A DNA stretch of 64,000 nt from Verrucomicrobiota bacterium (GCA_023428905.1 JAEYWP010000008.1:310001-374000); one strand, 5' to 3'. Positions 16,887 to 26,061 are shown, numbered from the stretch's first letter. The notes: generated from the sequence alone by a model not told the origin. A program made the numbers and translations.

Positions 16887-17648
16887 TCAGCGCAGGAACT
16901 GCAGTTTTTCCTGCAGCTCGCGCATCCCGCGCGTCAGCGGCACCCGAGCTCCACTGCGCAGCACCACGGTGTGTTCACCCGCCGCAACGTATTCAATTTC
17001 CGCGACCATCGAGAGATTGATGGTGGCGGAGCGGCTGGCCCGGAAGAAAAGGTGCTGGGGTAGCTCTGCATCCAGCGCGGTCAGGGCCTTGCGCAGCACG
17101 TGGTTTCCCGAGCGGGTGTGGAGCACGACGTAATTCGCCGCAGCTTCGACCCACTCGATCTCGTCCGTGCGCACCACCACATATCGTTCGTTCAGCTTCA
17201 CGAGAACCCGCTCGAGCCCCTTCGACGGTGGCGGGACGGTGGACAACAGCTCCTGCAAACCGGGCTGCGAGGGTTCCGGCCGCCGGCCCACCTCTGCTCG
17301 CGCGCGGTTCAGTGCATCCGCCAGCCGTTCCTTGCCGAAGGGTTTGAGCAGGTAGTCCAGCGCACGCACGGAAAACGCCTGCACCGCATACTGGTCAAAG
17401 GCGGTGGTAAAAATGGTGAACGGCACCAGCTCGGGCGGCAGGGAGCGAAGTACATCGAACCCAGTGCCGCCGGGAATCTGGACATCCAGGAAGAGGAGGT
17501 TTGGCCGGTGGTGCGCCACCGCTTCGACCGCATCCCCGACCGTTCCTGCCTGCGCCGCGATTTCGACGTCCGAATGCTCGCCGAGGAGAAGACTCAGTTT
17601 CTCCCGCGCCGGCTTTTCATCCTCCACGATCACACAACTCAGGGTCAT
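16887..17648 (-). CDS. LytTR-family response regulator
   Basis: A 253-residue protein with an N-terminal receiver (acidic pocket IVEDEK, phosphoacceptor Asp55 in LLFLDVQIPGGTG, Lys in LLKPFGKERL) and a C-terminal LytTR DNA-binding domain containing KLNERYVVVRTDEIEWVEAA and LFFRASRSATINLSMV. LytTR regulators bind paired direct repeats in promoters. The start overlaps the end of the upstream kinase gene by 4 bp (ATGA), so the two are translationally coupled partners. Confidence 0.92.
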   Translation of the reverse strand: MTLSCVIVEDEKPAREKLSLLLGEHSDVEIAAQAGTVGDAVEAVAHHRPNLLFLDVQIPGGTGFDVLRSLPPELVPFTIFTTAFDQYAVQAFSVRALDYLLKPFGKERLADALNRARAEVGRRPEPSQPGLQELLSTVPPPSKGLERVLVKLNERYVVVRTDEIEWVEAAANYVVLHTRSGNHVLRKALTALDAELPQHLFFRASRSATINLSMVAEIEYVAAGEHTVVLRSGARVPLTRGMRELQEKLQFLR

Positions 17649-18871
17649 GGCTGCTGGGGTCGAAAGGGGAGCTCGATTCGCACCCGGGCTCCGGCGCCGG
17701 CGGTGAGGTTCAGGTCGAAAACGTGGTCTGGGCCGTAAAGCTCCTGCAGCCGGGCGCGGGTGTTCGAAAGCCCCACCCCGCCGCCGCGCGGCGGTTCGTT
17801 GTCCCGCGGGGCCGTCCCGGCACCATCGTCCTCCACCTCGATCACCAGCCGCGCACCGGCTCGTTTGGCGCGCACCGTGATCCGACCGCGATCGCCGCGC
17901 CCCTCCACTGCATGCACCACCGCATTTTCCACCAGCGGCTGCAGCAGGAGGGTGGGCACGCGCGCCGTTCCTACGTCATCGGCGATCTCCCAGCGCACCT
18001 CCAGGTTCTCCTCGAAACGTATCTGCTGGATGGAGACATAACTGCGCACCATCGCCAATTCCTCGCTGAGGGGCACCTCGCGTCTTTCAGAGACGGCGAG
18101 CACACTGCGCAGGAGGTCGCTCAGGGAGCAGATCATGCTGTCGGCCGCCGCCGGCTTGCTGTACACCAGCGAGGAAATCGCGTGAAGGGTGTTGAAGAGG
18201 AAATGCGGCTGCAACTGCGCCTGCAACGCCGTCAGCCGGGCCTCGGCAAGGCGTGCCTCCGCCGCGATGGCCTCGCGCTCCCGAGCCTCACTCCGGCGCT
18301 GGTAATGCACCGCATGCACCACCGCGAGGATGGCCCAATAAAAGAAGAACTGGCCGCGACCACGGGTCATCGCGAAAACGATGAGGCGGGGACGTCGAGG
18401 CGGGAGGGGATGCAGCCGCATCGCTCCCGTGCCCCGTCCCGGCGCCGGAGCGTTTTCGAACGCGGCCGCGGGCGGCGGCCCTTTTTCCTCGAGAGGAAGG
18501 ATGAAGGGTCGAGGCCCGAGGTCATCCGGGCCACGGATAAGGCGATCCTCCCGGATGAACATGACGGCCTGAAAGGCCCAGAACCCCAAGAGCCCGGTCA
18601 CCAGTAGGCTTAGGATCAAGTGGGATGGCAGCGCCCAGATCCAGGTCCGGCGGGCGATTGGAATCCGATTGGACAGCCAGATCACCACGGGCGAAAGGAG
18701 CAGCCACGGTGCCCAGTCCATCACGACCAACCGCCACTCGCCCTCGCGTTCCGAGAAGGAGAGCTGAAGGAGCGCGACCGCGAGAATTACCCCCCAAACG
18801 CAGACCAGCAGCCACCCCGGAAAACGTCGCAGATCGGGGGCACGCAAAGGGGTTCGAGGAACGGAGGGCAT
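17645..18871 (-). CDS. LytS/YehU-type sensor histidine kinase
   Basis: A 408-residue membrane kinase. The N-terminal half has about four transmembrane segments (for example LLVCVWGVILAVALLQLSF, WLLLSPVVIWLSN and HLILSLLVTGLLGFWAF) separated by a proline-rich cytoplasmic loop. The kinase core has the characteristic QLQPHFLFNTLHAISSLVY phosphoacceptor motif, then LLQPLVENAVVHAVEGRG and an ATPase G-box VEDDGAG. The ATG at 18871 begins just before the first membrane segment; an open frame extends 150 bp upstream but adds no hydrophobic or conserved sequence. It is coupled to the LytTR regulator. Confidence 0.9.
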   Translation of the reverse strand: MPSVPRTPLRAPDLRRFPGWLLVCVWGVILAVALLQLSFSEREGEWRLVVMDWAPWLLLSPVVIWLSNRIPIARRTWIWALPSHLILSLLVTGLLGFWAFQAVMFIREDRLIRGPDDLGPRPFILPLEEKGPPPAAAFENAPAPGRGTGAMRLHPLPPRRPRLIVFAMTRGRGQFFFYWAILAVVHAVHYQRRSEAREREAIAAEARLAEARLTALQAQLQPHFLFNTLHAISSLVYSKPAAADSMICSLSDLLRSVLAVSERREVPLSEELAMVRSYVSIQQIRFEENLEVRWEIADDVGTARVPTLLLQPLVENAVVHAVEGRGDRGRITVRAKRAGARLVIEVEDDGAGTAPRDNEPPRGGGVGLSNTRARLQELYGPDHVFDLNLTAGAGARVRIELPFRPQQP

Positions 18872-19021
18872 GATCAGTCGGCGGCAGGTACTAACGCAGC
18901 GGTGGCGGTAGAGGAAGTCGGAATGGCGTTGATGCGGACGGCGCACGCGACGTGCCGCACGGTCATTAAGAGAGTCGTACCGGCCCCTCGGACCCGAGGA
19001 ATCACATGGCCAAAGGCTCAA

Positions 19022-19053
19022 GCGGTAGCCGCCACACCCGTAGCGGCTACCGC
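19022..19053. repeat. Intergenic 11-bp perfect hairpin
   Basis: GCGGTAGCCGC and its exact complement flank a 10-base loop in the gap between the kinase gene and the secreted hypothetical gene at 19105-19842. It could terminate leftward transcripts from the latter or be another REP-like palindrome. There is no T-run on the minus strand, so an intrinsic terminator is not certain. Confidence 0.5.
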
Positions 19054-19104
19054 ACTACCCCTTTTTATCCGACGGATGCACCCCATCCGTTCGAAAGGTG
19101 TTTC

Positions 19105-19842
19105 TCAGCGCGCCATTGCCAGCTTGGCCTGAAGTTCCGCCGGCAGGCTCACGGTGGTGGTGCCCACCGCCCGTAAGGTGTGGGTCGTGGTGCGGGCGAT
19201 CTCACGACTCGCGCCGGTACGATCGATAAAGGAACCTTGAGTCGTCACGCTGACCTCGGAGAGGACGCCGTCGTGCAGGGTGAGCGTGACCTTGGTCACG
19301 ACGGATCCTCCGGCGAGCGCCTCCCCTCCGCGGCCGGGGAGGCCATGGGGCAGTCCGCTGAAAGAGCCGGTCAGCTGGGAGCCGACCACGGTCCAGTTAT
19401 CCACGCGTTCCGTGACCTCGCGCACCGCCTGTTCTGGATCCCGCCCGCCAGGTCCGCCTTGGCCAAGGGCTTTGACCATCGGCCGTCGTTCACCACGGGC
19501 TTCGCGCCGCACCAGGATGTCGGCGGGTGGTGTGTCTTCGTGATCACCGAGATGGATCCATCCATTATCGGACTTCACGTACCGGTCGTCTCCGATGCGG
19601 ACCGTGGTCCGTGTGCCAAGCGGTCCGGTCACCTCGATCCAGGTCGCGAGCGCACTGCGTTGCCCGGAAACGGACACCGTCTCCTGACGCGGGGTGGTGA
19701 GCGTGCTGGTCCAGCTGTAGTTTCCGCCCTCGAAGGTGTTGTCGAGCGCGTCGTTCACCACGCTCCGCGCGTCGCTCTGGCCAAAAATCGTTCCTGCGCC
19801 CAGGAGGAGCGCCGCCAACCAACTGTGTTTTATCGTTCTCAT
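19105..19842 (-). CDS. Secreted hypothetical protein
   Basis: A 245-residue protein with a signal peptide (MRTIKHSWLAALLLGAGTIFG, cleavage before QSDARS). The mature part contains YSWTSTLTTPRQETVSVSGQ, WIEVTGPLGTRTTVRIGDDRYVKS and two Gly-rich stretches; the pattern of short strands suggests a beta-rich periplasmic protein, perhaps with a lipoprotein-carrier-like fold, but no family is recognised. The ATG at 19842 starts the signal peptide. It is in the same direction as the LytS/LytTR pair, separated by a 234-bp gap that contains a hairpin. Confidence 0.7.
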   Translation of the reverse strand: MRTIKHSWLAALLLGAGTIFGQSDARSVVNDALDNTFEGGNYSWTSTLTTPRQETVSVSGQRSALATWIEVTGPLGTRTTVRIGDDRYVKSDNGWIHLGDHEDTPPADILVRREARGERRPMVKALGQGGPGGRDPEQAVREVTERVDNWTVVGSQLTGSFSGLPHGLPGRGGEALAGGSVVTKVTLTLHDGVLSEVSVTTQGSFIDRTGASREIARTTTHTLRAVGTTTVSLPAELQAKLAMAR

Positions 19843-20042
19843 GTCGCACAGAACGGCAGCCGCCGCGTCGCCCCTCAAACAGACCGGGACCAAGCCCCCT
19901 GCAGACGGGAGGAAAAGCCAGCCCTCCGGGATGAACCCGGCTCTCCCTTCGCCACTTCGCGCTCTCCGCGGGACACCGATCCGGGAAGGTCACGCGAGCC
20001 GGGCGTTGTATTCATGGATGGGGCACTTCACGCTCGGCGGCT

Positions 20043-20909
20043 GTGCGAAGTGCCGAACATTCTCGGGCGGTTTCCCTGCTTCTCGCTGCCGCGCTCTGCT
20101 GGAGCGTCGGCGGCGTGCTGATCAAATATGTGCCCTGGACACCTCTGGCGGTGGCAAGCGGACGCGGGCTGGTCGCGGCGGCGTTTCTCGCCTGCATGAT
20201 CCGGCCGCTGCGTTTCACCTGGAGCCCGATCCAGCTTTCCGCGGCCGTGGCCTACGCGGCCTGCACCATCACGTTTGTCGCGGCGACCAAGCTCACCACG
20301 GCAGCGAACGCGATTCTTCTCCAGTACACCGCTCCTATCTACGTCGCTTTTCTCGGGGCCTGGCTCCTGAAGGAGCGCGCGCGCCCGATCGATTGGCTGA
20401 CCATCGCCATTGCTCTCGGCGGGATGGGCCTATTTTTCGCCGACGAGTTGGAAGCCACGAGCGCGCTCGGCAATGGCATCGCGATCGCGAGCGGTGTTTG
20501 TTTTGCCGCCATGACCGTACTTCTGCGCAAGCAGAAGGACGGCTCGCCGGTGGAATCCATCATCCTGGGCAACCTCCTGGCGGGGCTGATCGGCCTGCCC
20601 TGGTTGCTGGCCTCCCCCGCGCCCTCCCCTCTCGGTTGGGTCGCCTTCGCCGCGCTCGGGGTCGTCCAGCTCGGCGTCTCGTATTTGCTCTACTCTTACG
20701 CGATTCGCCATGTCAGCGCGATGGAGGCGGTGCTGATCCCGGTGGTGGAGCCGATCCTGAACCCCGTCTGGGCCCTTCTCGTCCTCGGCGAAACTCCGGG
20801 CCCGTGGGCGATTGCCGGCGGCGCCATCGTCCTCGCGGCCGTGACGGTGCGGGCCGTGGTCTCGATCCGCGGAGCTGCACCCCGGATGGACACGGATGAA
20901 CGCGGATGA
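20043..20909 (+). CDS. EamA/DMT-superfamily transporter
   Basis: A 288-residue protein with ten predicted transmembrane segments in two homologous EamA halves. Typical signatures are GGVLIKYV in helix 1, ANAILLQYTAPIYVAFLGAWLLKER, and the second-half EAVLIPVVEPILNPVWALLVLGE. Family members export metabolites such as amino acids or sugars; the substrate is unknown. The start is GTG and lies in the loop region of a stem (GGCACTTC at 20022-20029 with GAAGTGCC at 20047-20054). The C-terminal residues MDTDERG and the stop codon are encoded by a decamer repeat array, so the native tail was probably replaced. Confidence 0.9.
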   Translation: MRSAEHSRAVSLLLAAALCWSVGGVLIKYVPWTPLAVASGRGLVAAAFLACMIRPLRFTWSPIQLSAAVAYAACTITFVAATKLTTAANAILLQYTAPIYVAFLGAWLLKERARPIDWLTIAIALGGMGLFFADELEATSALGNGIAIASGVCFAAMTVLLRKQKDGSPVESIILGNLLAGLIGLPWLLASPAPSPLGWVAFAALGVVQLGVSYLLYSYAIRHVSAMEAVLIPVVEPILNPVWALLVLGETPGPWAIAGGAIVLAAVTVRAVVSIRGAAPRMDTDERG

Positions 20910-21060
20910 GTGGGCGGTCATCGCTGCAACGCAGAGCCATCCTGGAGGCCTGCGTCCAACGCGGCGTGAGGGCACGCCGCCCACATCTAGACCGCTGCCG
21001 GCCCCCTCCCCCCCGGCGCGCTCCTGGTTTGAATCCCTGTCCATCTGTGTCCATAGGTGG
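20884..21060. repeat. Decamer-array inverted element E
   Basis: The left array has GGATG at 20884, 20894 and 20904, an exact 10-base period of the form GGATGAACAC. The right array has CCATnTGTGT-type units with starts at 21031, 21041 and 21051, the reverse complement of the left one. Between them lies a GC-rich core containing palindrome copy 2 (20961-20980). The left array carries the last seven codons and the stop of the EamA gene. The element fills most of the gap to the next gene, which runs in the same direction. Confidence 0.7.
20961..20980. repeat. Dispersed 20-base palindrome, copy 2
   Basis: Identical to the 20 bases at 16849-16868, again followed by CCAC. It is nested inside decamer element E. 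Confidence 0.75.
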
Positions 21061-21132
21061 TGATACCTTCCACACTCGCGCAACCGACCGCACGCACCGT
21101 ACTGCCTGCACCCGACCGCCGCACTCTCATCG

Positions 21133-23124
21133 ATGATCCGAGCCTTCCAATGGGACCTTGCCCGCCAGGTTGAACGACTCGACGTGCTGCTCGCGCTCCT
21201 CCCCAAGTATGCGGACTGGGGATACCAAGAGCTTTACCTGCACCTCGAGGATGCCGTCGAATACCCGAGCCTCCCGGGGGTCGCACGACCGGACGCCTAC
21301 TCCACCGGTGACATCGAACGCCTGGTCTCCGCCGCGGGCCGCGTGGGCATCGGCGTGGTCCCGATTGTCAACCTGCTCGGACACACCCAGTACCTGATCA
21401 AGGTCCCCGGACTGCGCGACTTGAACGAACTGCGCGCGGACGATGGTTCGCCTCTGCCTTCGGGGCAGCTCTGCCCACTCCACCCGCGCACCCCGGAGAT
21501 CGCCGGGCGGCTTCTCGATGACATGCGGCCCTTCTGCACCGCCGGAAAGGTCCACGTGGGCCTGGATGAGTCCTTTCACCTCGCCCGCTGCCCGCGCTGC
21601 CGTGCCGAGGTCGCCGCCGTCGGACTCGCGACCCATTTCGCGCGCCATGTCCAACGCCTGCACACCCTCACCACGCAACGCGGACTGCGACTTGGGATGT
21701 GGGCCGACATGCTCAACTTCGTACCCGAAGCGATCCCGCAACTCCCGTCCGGTATCGTCGCGTATGACTGGTATTACTACCCCTTCCGCCGCCACCCCAA
21801 AGTCGAGTTGTTCAACTTTGCCGAAGCCGACCTCGCCACACCGTTAAAACAACAGGGCATCGACTATTGGGGCTGCCCCATGAACGGCGCCTTTCGCTTC
21901 GAGCCCCTGCCCCTCTTCCGCGACCGCCTGGCCAACCTCCGCTCCTGGTGGAAACGCTGCGAGCGCGTGGGAGCCGGCGGCTTCCTCGTCACCTCCTGGG
22001 AAGCCTACCGCCTGGCCCTCGAAACCACCACCGTGGTCGACGCCGCGGCGGCCTCCTTTTGGCGGGGAAACACCCTGCAGGCCGCCACCCTATCCTCCCG
22101 GACGCACCGTCCGACCGCGGCGTCAGACGCATCCCTCCTCGCTGCCGGCTTCCAACGCGCGTTTAGCCTCCCGGCGGCAGCCGCACGTCGCCACGCCCAG
22201 GCCGCCCTGGCCGCCGACAAGTACCCATTTTCCGGCTACGCCGCTTGGGAGGTGAACGATCGGTGGGATCTCCGCGCCGGACTCTCCCGGTCCCGCGAGG
22301 TGTCCCGGCCCGCACGCGCGCTGGACCGCCTGGCTGCCGGTGCGGAGCACCTGCATCCGGCCCTGGCGGCATCCCTGCGCTTTCGCGCCTACCTCGCCGC
22401 CCGCGAACACTTTGTCGCGGAATCGGCAGATCGGCTTTTCGCGGCGCGCCGCCGCCTCGCGCGCGGCGGGAGCTCCGCCGAGGAGAAAGCGCTCGTACAG
22501 ATCACCGCACTGCTCGCTGCCGCGGAGCGGTTCGGCACAACCCTGGCGGCCGGAAGAACGGCGGCGCGGGCGATGTGGCGGCGAACGCGCGCTCCGTCAG
22601 CGAAAAATCAGAACGCGGAGATCCTCGCGAAGGATGCGGTCCGCCTGCGCGCCCTCCGCGTCTTCCTCCGCGCCTGTCGACGGCGACCGGAACGCCTGCG
22701 GGAGGCCAATCCGGTCTGCGGAGCCTGGCAGCTGACGTTTACCGTGCGCAATATCGCCCCCGCCCTACAGCGGATCAGCGTAGAGTGTCAGGACAAAGAC
22801 GGCGCCTGGCACGAGCTGCACGGGCGCCATTCCATCGAGTTTCAGGCAGACGCCGCGGAGCGTCGGGCCGACATCGCGCGCGCCTTTAGCGTTCCCGTGC
22901 CGGCGCACTCCACCCCGCTGCGCCTGGTGCTGCGAGGGCTGGGTCTGCTGGTGGTGGAGGACTTCCGGCTGACCGACGGAGTCGTGAGCATCCCGCTGGG
23001 AGTCGACGGCAAACGACGCCTGCGGTTGGGAAGACCCGCGCCCACTGTCGGTTTTCCCGATGTCCGCCAACTTCAGGACACGCACCTGCTCACGCCGCAA
23101 GCACGGCGACGGCGGTCCCGCTGA
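21133..23124 (+). CDS. Glycoside hydrolase family 20-like protein (beta-N-acetylhexosaminidase-like)
   Basis: A 663-residue protein without a signal peptide. The first 340 residues form a TIM-barrel like GH20: YQELYLHLEDAVEYP, IGVVPIVNLLGHTQYL, the Asp-Glu pair expected for substrate-assisted catalysis in VHVGLDES (Asp145-Glu146), LGMWADMLNF, and GGFLVTSWEAYRL. The remaining 320 residues are alpha-helical and Arg/Ala-rich, then beta-rich, with no recognised domain. The family removes terminal N-acetylhexosamines; a cytoplasmic location would suit processing of imported amino sugars. It starts at an ATG 73 bp after element E. Substrate and activity are inferred from fold motifs only. Confidence 0.75.
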   Translation: MIRAFQWDLARQVERLDVLLALLPKYADWGYQELYLHLEDAVEYPSLPGVARPDAYSTGDIERLVSAAGRVGIGVVPIVNLLGHTQYLIKVPGLRDLNELRADDGSPLPSGQLCPLHPRTPEIAGRLLDDMRPFCTAGKVHVGLDESFHLARCPRCRAEVAAVGLATHFARHVQRLHTLTTQRGLRLGMWADMLNFVPEAIPQLPSGIVAYDWYYYPFRRHPKVELFNFAEADLATPLKQQGIDYWGCPMNGAFRFEPLPLFRDRLANLRSWWKRCERVGAGGFLVTSWEAYRLALETTTVVDAAAASFWRGNTLQAATLSSRTHRPTAASDASLLAAGFQRAFSLPAAAARRHAQAALAADKYPFSGYAAWEVNDRWDLRAGLSRSREVSRPARALDRLAAGAEHLHPALAASLRFRAYLAAREHFVAESADRLFAARRRLARGGSSAEEKALVQITALLAAAERFGTTLAAGRTAARAMWRRTRAPSAKNQNAEILAKDAVRLRALRVFLRACRRRPERLREANPVCGAWQLTFTVRNIAPALQRISVECQDKDGAWHELHGRHSIEFQADAAERRADIARAFSVPVPAHSTPLRLVLRGLGLLVVEDFRLTDGVVSIPLGVDGKRRLRLGRPAPTVGFPDVRQLQDTHLLTPQARRRRSR

Positions 23125-23307
23125 CCGCATTGCCTTTTCGGTGTGCACATGCGTGAGGCAGCGGTGCGCCCCGGCCGTCGCGGGCTTGCGGTGGCGATGC
23201 GGCTCGGGTTTTCCGAGTCTTGATCGGCCCACGAGGAGCCAGCCAAACAAGCCTCCGTGTCGCCGCCTGTGTAAAAACGTGAGCAGTGCCCTAAACTCTC
23301 GTGGCAC

Positions 23308-23336
23308 AAAAAAGCCGGGCGCACAGGGCGCCCGGC
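23308..23336 (-). terminator. Rho-independent terminator of the first TonB-receptor gene
   Basis: On the minus strand a 9-bp perfect stem GCCGGGCGC/GCGCCCGGC with a 5-base loop is followed by six T residues. It lies 28 bp after the receptor stop codon. Confidence 0.85.
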
Positions 23337-23363
23337 CTTTGAAAACAAACCGTTGCGTGGAGC

Positions 23364-25976
23364 TTACCAGTCCTTGGCGATGCGGACGTAGGCAAACGCC
23401 TGTTCCGGATCGTGCAGATCGGTGTTCCAGCCGGTCGGGGAGTTGTTGTCGAACGGAGGATCGCGATCGAGGACGTTGCGCACGCCGAGGGTGATGCGGG
23501 TCTTCCACAGGCCCTTGTAGGTCACCTGCGGGTTCACCACCACATGGGAGCCCACGTAACCCTCTTCCGAGTAGGTGAGGAAGCGGCCGATGTAGGCGAC
23601 CAGGATGTCAGCCTCCCAGTCACCGCGGCTCCAGTTCACGTTGAACGTGCCGCGCCACTTGGGCTCGGTGTAGTCACCCGCAAACTCTTCACCCTGGAAG
23701 ATGAAGTCGTACATGTAGGTGGCGGACGCGCGGAAGAGGAAGCGGCCCAGGTTGTTCGTTTCCAGGTTATAGCGGGTCTCGAAGTCGAAGCCGCGGTAAG
23801 TCTGGCGGTCGATGTTGCGGTAGCGGTCGTTGATGTAGCTGATCACGCCGACCTGTTCACCGGCCGCAGGCGGGAGGCGCACCACGGAGCCCGGGAGGGT
23901 GAGTTCATTCTCGAGGATGAAGTCTTCACCGAGCTGGTTGATCAGGTTGCGCTGCTTGAACTGCAGCCAGTCCACACCAAACGTCCAACCCTTGAGCGCG
24001 CCGGACGTGGGCTCCCACTGCGCGCCGACGTAGATCGTATCGGTCTCTTCGGGCTGCAGATCGGGATTGCCGCCGCCGACGGTCTGGATCTGGCGAGGGG
24101 CGTCGTTGGGACGACGAGGATCCTTCAGGGGCGAGCTCGAGAAGGACGTCACCTGGGAGGTGTAGAGGTAGGCAAGGTCAGGCGCCTTGAACGACTGGCC
24201 ATAGGAACCGCGGAAGAGCAGGTCCTTCGTCGGGCGGTACGAAAGCGCCACCTTCGGCTTGGTGGTGTCACCGAAATCGCTGTAGTTTTCGTAACGAGCG
24301 GCGACCTGGGCCTCGAGGCCCTGGATGATCGGAATGCCGAGTTCGGCGTAGAAGGCGTACACGCGGCGATCGCCGTAGGTGCTGGTGCCTTCGGCACCGC
24401 CGATGATGTTGCCGTTTTCGTTGTCCTTGGTCTGGCGGTTCTCGAGTTCCTCCGAGCGGTACTCACCGCCGGTGGCAAACCCCACCGCGCCGGCGGGCAA
24501 TTCGAAGATGTCACCGCCGACGTTGAAGTCGAAGGTGCGCAGTTCGAAGGTCGAGCTCGTCGGGTTGACGCCGGTGTAGTAGTTGGTGATCCGCGCGTCC
24601 TCGGGGCCAAACGGGTTGGCGTAGAGAGTCTCGCCACCGAATTCGACGCCGTTGAGCGCGTCCTGGTACAGGTCGTCAAAGACGGTGCCACCGTTCTGGT
24701 TGGTCACGTCGTTGGAGGTGTGCATGCCGGCGACTTCCCACTTCCAGGTGTCGGCAAAACGACCCTCGACACCGAGGAGGATGCGGGGCGTCTCGGAGCG
24801 GACGTCGTTGATGCGGTTGCCGGCCGAGGCCAGGCGCGCGTACCACTCGTCACCCAGGTCTTCGCCGAACGGATTGTTCGGGTTGCTTGCCGGGATGACC
24901 AGACCGCCCGGACCGGAACCGTTCTCCGTGTAGCTGAAAACCGGAGACGGGGCAGCCTCGATGCTCGATTCACTGCGGCGGAAGGAGACCTCGGCGAAGC
25001 CGGAAACCGTCGGGGTGAAGTCGAACTGGCCGCGGCCGTAGAAGCCATAGCTGCGGGTTTCCGGAATCAGGTCGGTGACCCGCTGGAAATCGTAGGTGCC
25101 GTGCGAGACGTCCGCGACGCTGAAGTCGGCCAGGGTCGGGTTCGCCTTCGGGGAGGACAGGGTGTAGTAGTCGCCGAGGCTCGGCACATAGACCAGGCCC
25201 GGGAAGGTGGCATAGGAGCGCAGGTCGTCGCCACCGCGGGAGGTCAGGTCGGCGGTCGAGCTGAAGCCGTAATCGCGGTCCTTGATCTTGTTGCGCTCTT
25301 TCCAGTCGACCGTGAGCAGCAGCGAGGTGCGGCCGGAGGTCGTGCCGGTGACGGCGGAGAACTGCTTCTCAAAAGAGTCCGTGTCGAGGGTATTGCCGAA
25401 GCCGACCTCAGTGCTGAGGCCGTTGTAGTGCTTCCGCATCTTGATGTTGATCACGCCCGAGACGGCATCGGAGCCGTAGATGGCGGAACCCGCATCCTTC
25501 AGGATCTCGATCGACTCAATCCCGGCCGTCGGGATGCTGTTGAAGTCGAACATCGTCTGCAGGCCGTTGAAGCCCGGCGTGCTGTAGGGAGCGGCGCGAC
25601 GGCCGTTCAGGAGCACCAGCACGTTGTTGTTGCCGAGGCCGCGCATGTTCACCGAGGACGCACCGGGGGTGAAGCTGTTGTTCGAGCCGGCGGGCATCAG
25701 GTTGGAGCCGCTGACAAACGGCAGCGTGCGCAGCGCATCACCAATGTTGGTGTAGCCGCCGACGTCGATGTCCCTGCGGCCGAACACGGTGACCGGATTC
25801 GGACCTTCCGCGGCGATGCGGCTGACGCGGGAGCCCGTGACTTCGAAGCGCTCCATCACGGTGGTATCGCTCGGAGCCTGGGACGGAGCGGTCTGGGCGA
25901 GGAGAGTCGGCGCAAGCAGGGCCGACACACCAGCTGACAGCGCGGCGGCGGTCAGCGACGGGTGTAGTTTACTCAT
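23364..25976 (-). CDS. TonB-dependent outer-membrane receptor (1 of 3 in cluster)
   Basis: An 870-residue receptor. A signal peptide (cleavage near LLAQT) is followed by the TonB box region (VMERFEVTGSRV), a plug domain with the typical SVNMRGLGNNNVLVLLNGRR and IESIEILKDAGSAIYGSDAVSGVINI, and a 22-strand barrel with FRGSYGQSFKAPDLAYLY and an aromatic end (YVRIAKDW). No carboxypeptidase-like extension is present. It resembles the third receptor in the cluster closely, for example in the shared YANPFGPED motif. It would import a substrate too large for porins, using energy from TonB/ExbBD. The gene has its own promoter, leader hairpin and terminator. Confidence 0.93.
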   Translation of the reverse strand: MSKLHPSLTAAALSAGVSALLAPTLLAQTAPSQAPSDTTVMERFEVTGSRVSRIAAEGPNPVTVFGRRDIDVGGYTNIGDALRTLPFVSGSNLMPAGSNNSFTPGASSVNMRGLGNNNVLVLLNGRRAAPYSTPGFNGLQTMFDFNSIPTAGIESIEILKDAGSAIYGSDAVSGVINIKMRKHYNGLSTEVGFGNTLDTDSFEKQFSAVTGTTSGRTSLLLTVDWKERNKIKDRDYGFSSTADLTSRGGDDLRSYATFPGLVYVPSLGDYYTLSSPKANPTLADFSVADVSHGTYDFQRVTDLIPETRSYGFYGRGQFDFTPTVSGFAEVSFRRSESSIEAAPSPVFSYTENGSGPGGLVIPASNPNNPFGEDLGDEWYARLASAGNRINDVRSETPRILLGVEGRFADTWKWEVAGMHTSNDVTNQNGGTVFDDLYQDALNGVEFGGETLYANPFGPEDARITNYYTGVNPTSSTFELRTFDFNVGGDIFELPAGAVGFATGGEYRSEELENRQTKDNENGNIIGGAEGTSTYGDRRVYAFYAELGIPIIQGLEAQVAARYENYSDFGDTTKPKVALSYRPTKDLLFRGSYGQSFKAPDLAYLYTSQVTSFSSSPLKDPRRPNDAPRQIQTVGGGNPDLQPEETDTIYVGAQWEPTSGALKGWTFGVDWLQFKQRNLINQLGEDFILENELTLPGSVVRLPPAAGEQVGVISYINDRYRNIDRQTYRGFDFETRYNLETNNLGRFLFRASATYMYDFIFQGEEFAGDYTEPKWRGTFNVNWSRGDWEADILVAYIGRFLTYSEEGYVGSHVVVNPQVTYKGLWKTRITLGVRNVLDRDPPFDNNSPTGWNTDLHDPEQAFAYVRIAKDW

Positions 25977-25996
25977 GTTGGTAGTGTTGTAGTTCG

Positions 25997-26021
25997 GGGC
26001 CGTGGGTGAAGACTACGGCCC
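25997..26021 (-). promoter_or_regulatory. Leader hairpin of the first receptor mRNA
   Basis: On the minus strand GGGCCGT and ACGGCCC form a 7-bp stem with an 11-base loop. Judged from the promoter, it begins about 5 nt from the expected transcription start. A C/A-rich spacer with no Shine-Dalgarno sequence then leads to the ATG. The same arrangement is seen at the other receptor genes. Confidence 0.55.
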
Positions 26022-26032
26022 AGGAATCGAAG

Positions 26033-26061
26033 ACCCTACCAGACGCGGCAGGTCCATGCAA
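26033..26061 (-). promoter_or_regulatory. Sigma-70-like promoter of the first receptor gene
   Basis: On the minus strand TTGCAT (26056-26061) and TAGGGT (26033-26038) are spaced by 17 bp, about 57 bp upstream of the start codon. Confidence 0.5.

Noticed and set aside
23412..25937. An 841-residue open frame on the + strand opposite the first TonB receptor
   Set aside because: It has no signal, motif or family resemblance and mirrors the codon structure of the receptor; long antisense open frames are expected at this GC content. The same applies to 27697-29679 (+) and 6699-8864 (-).
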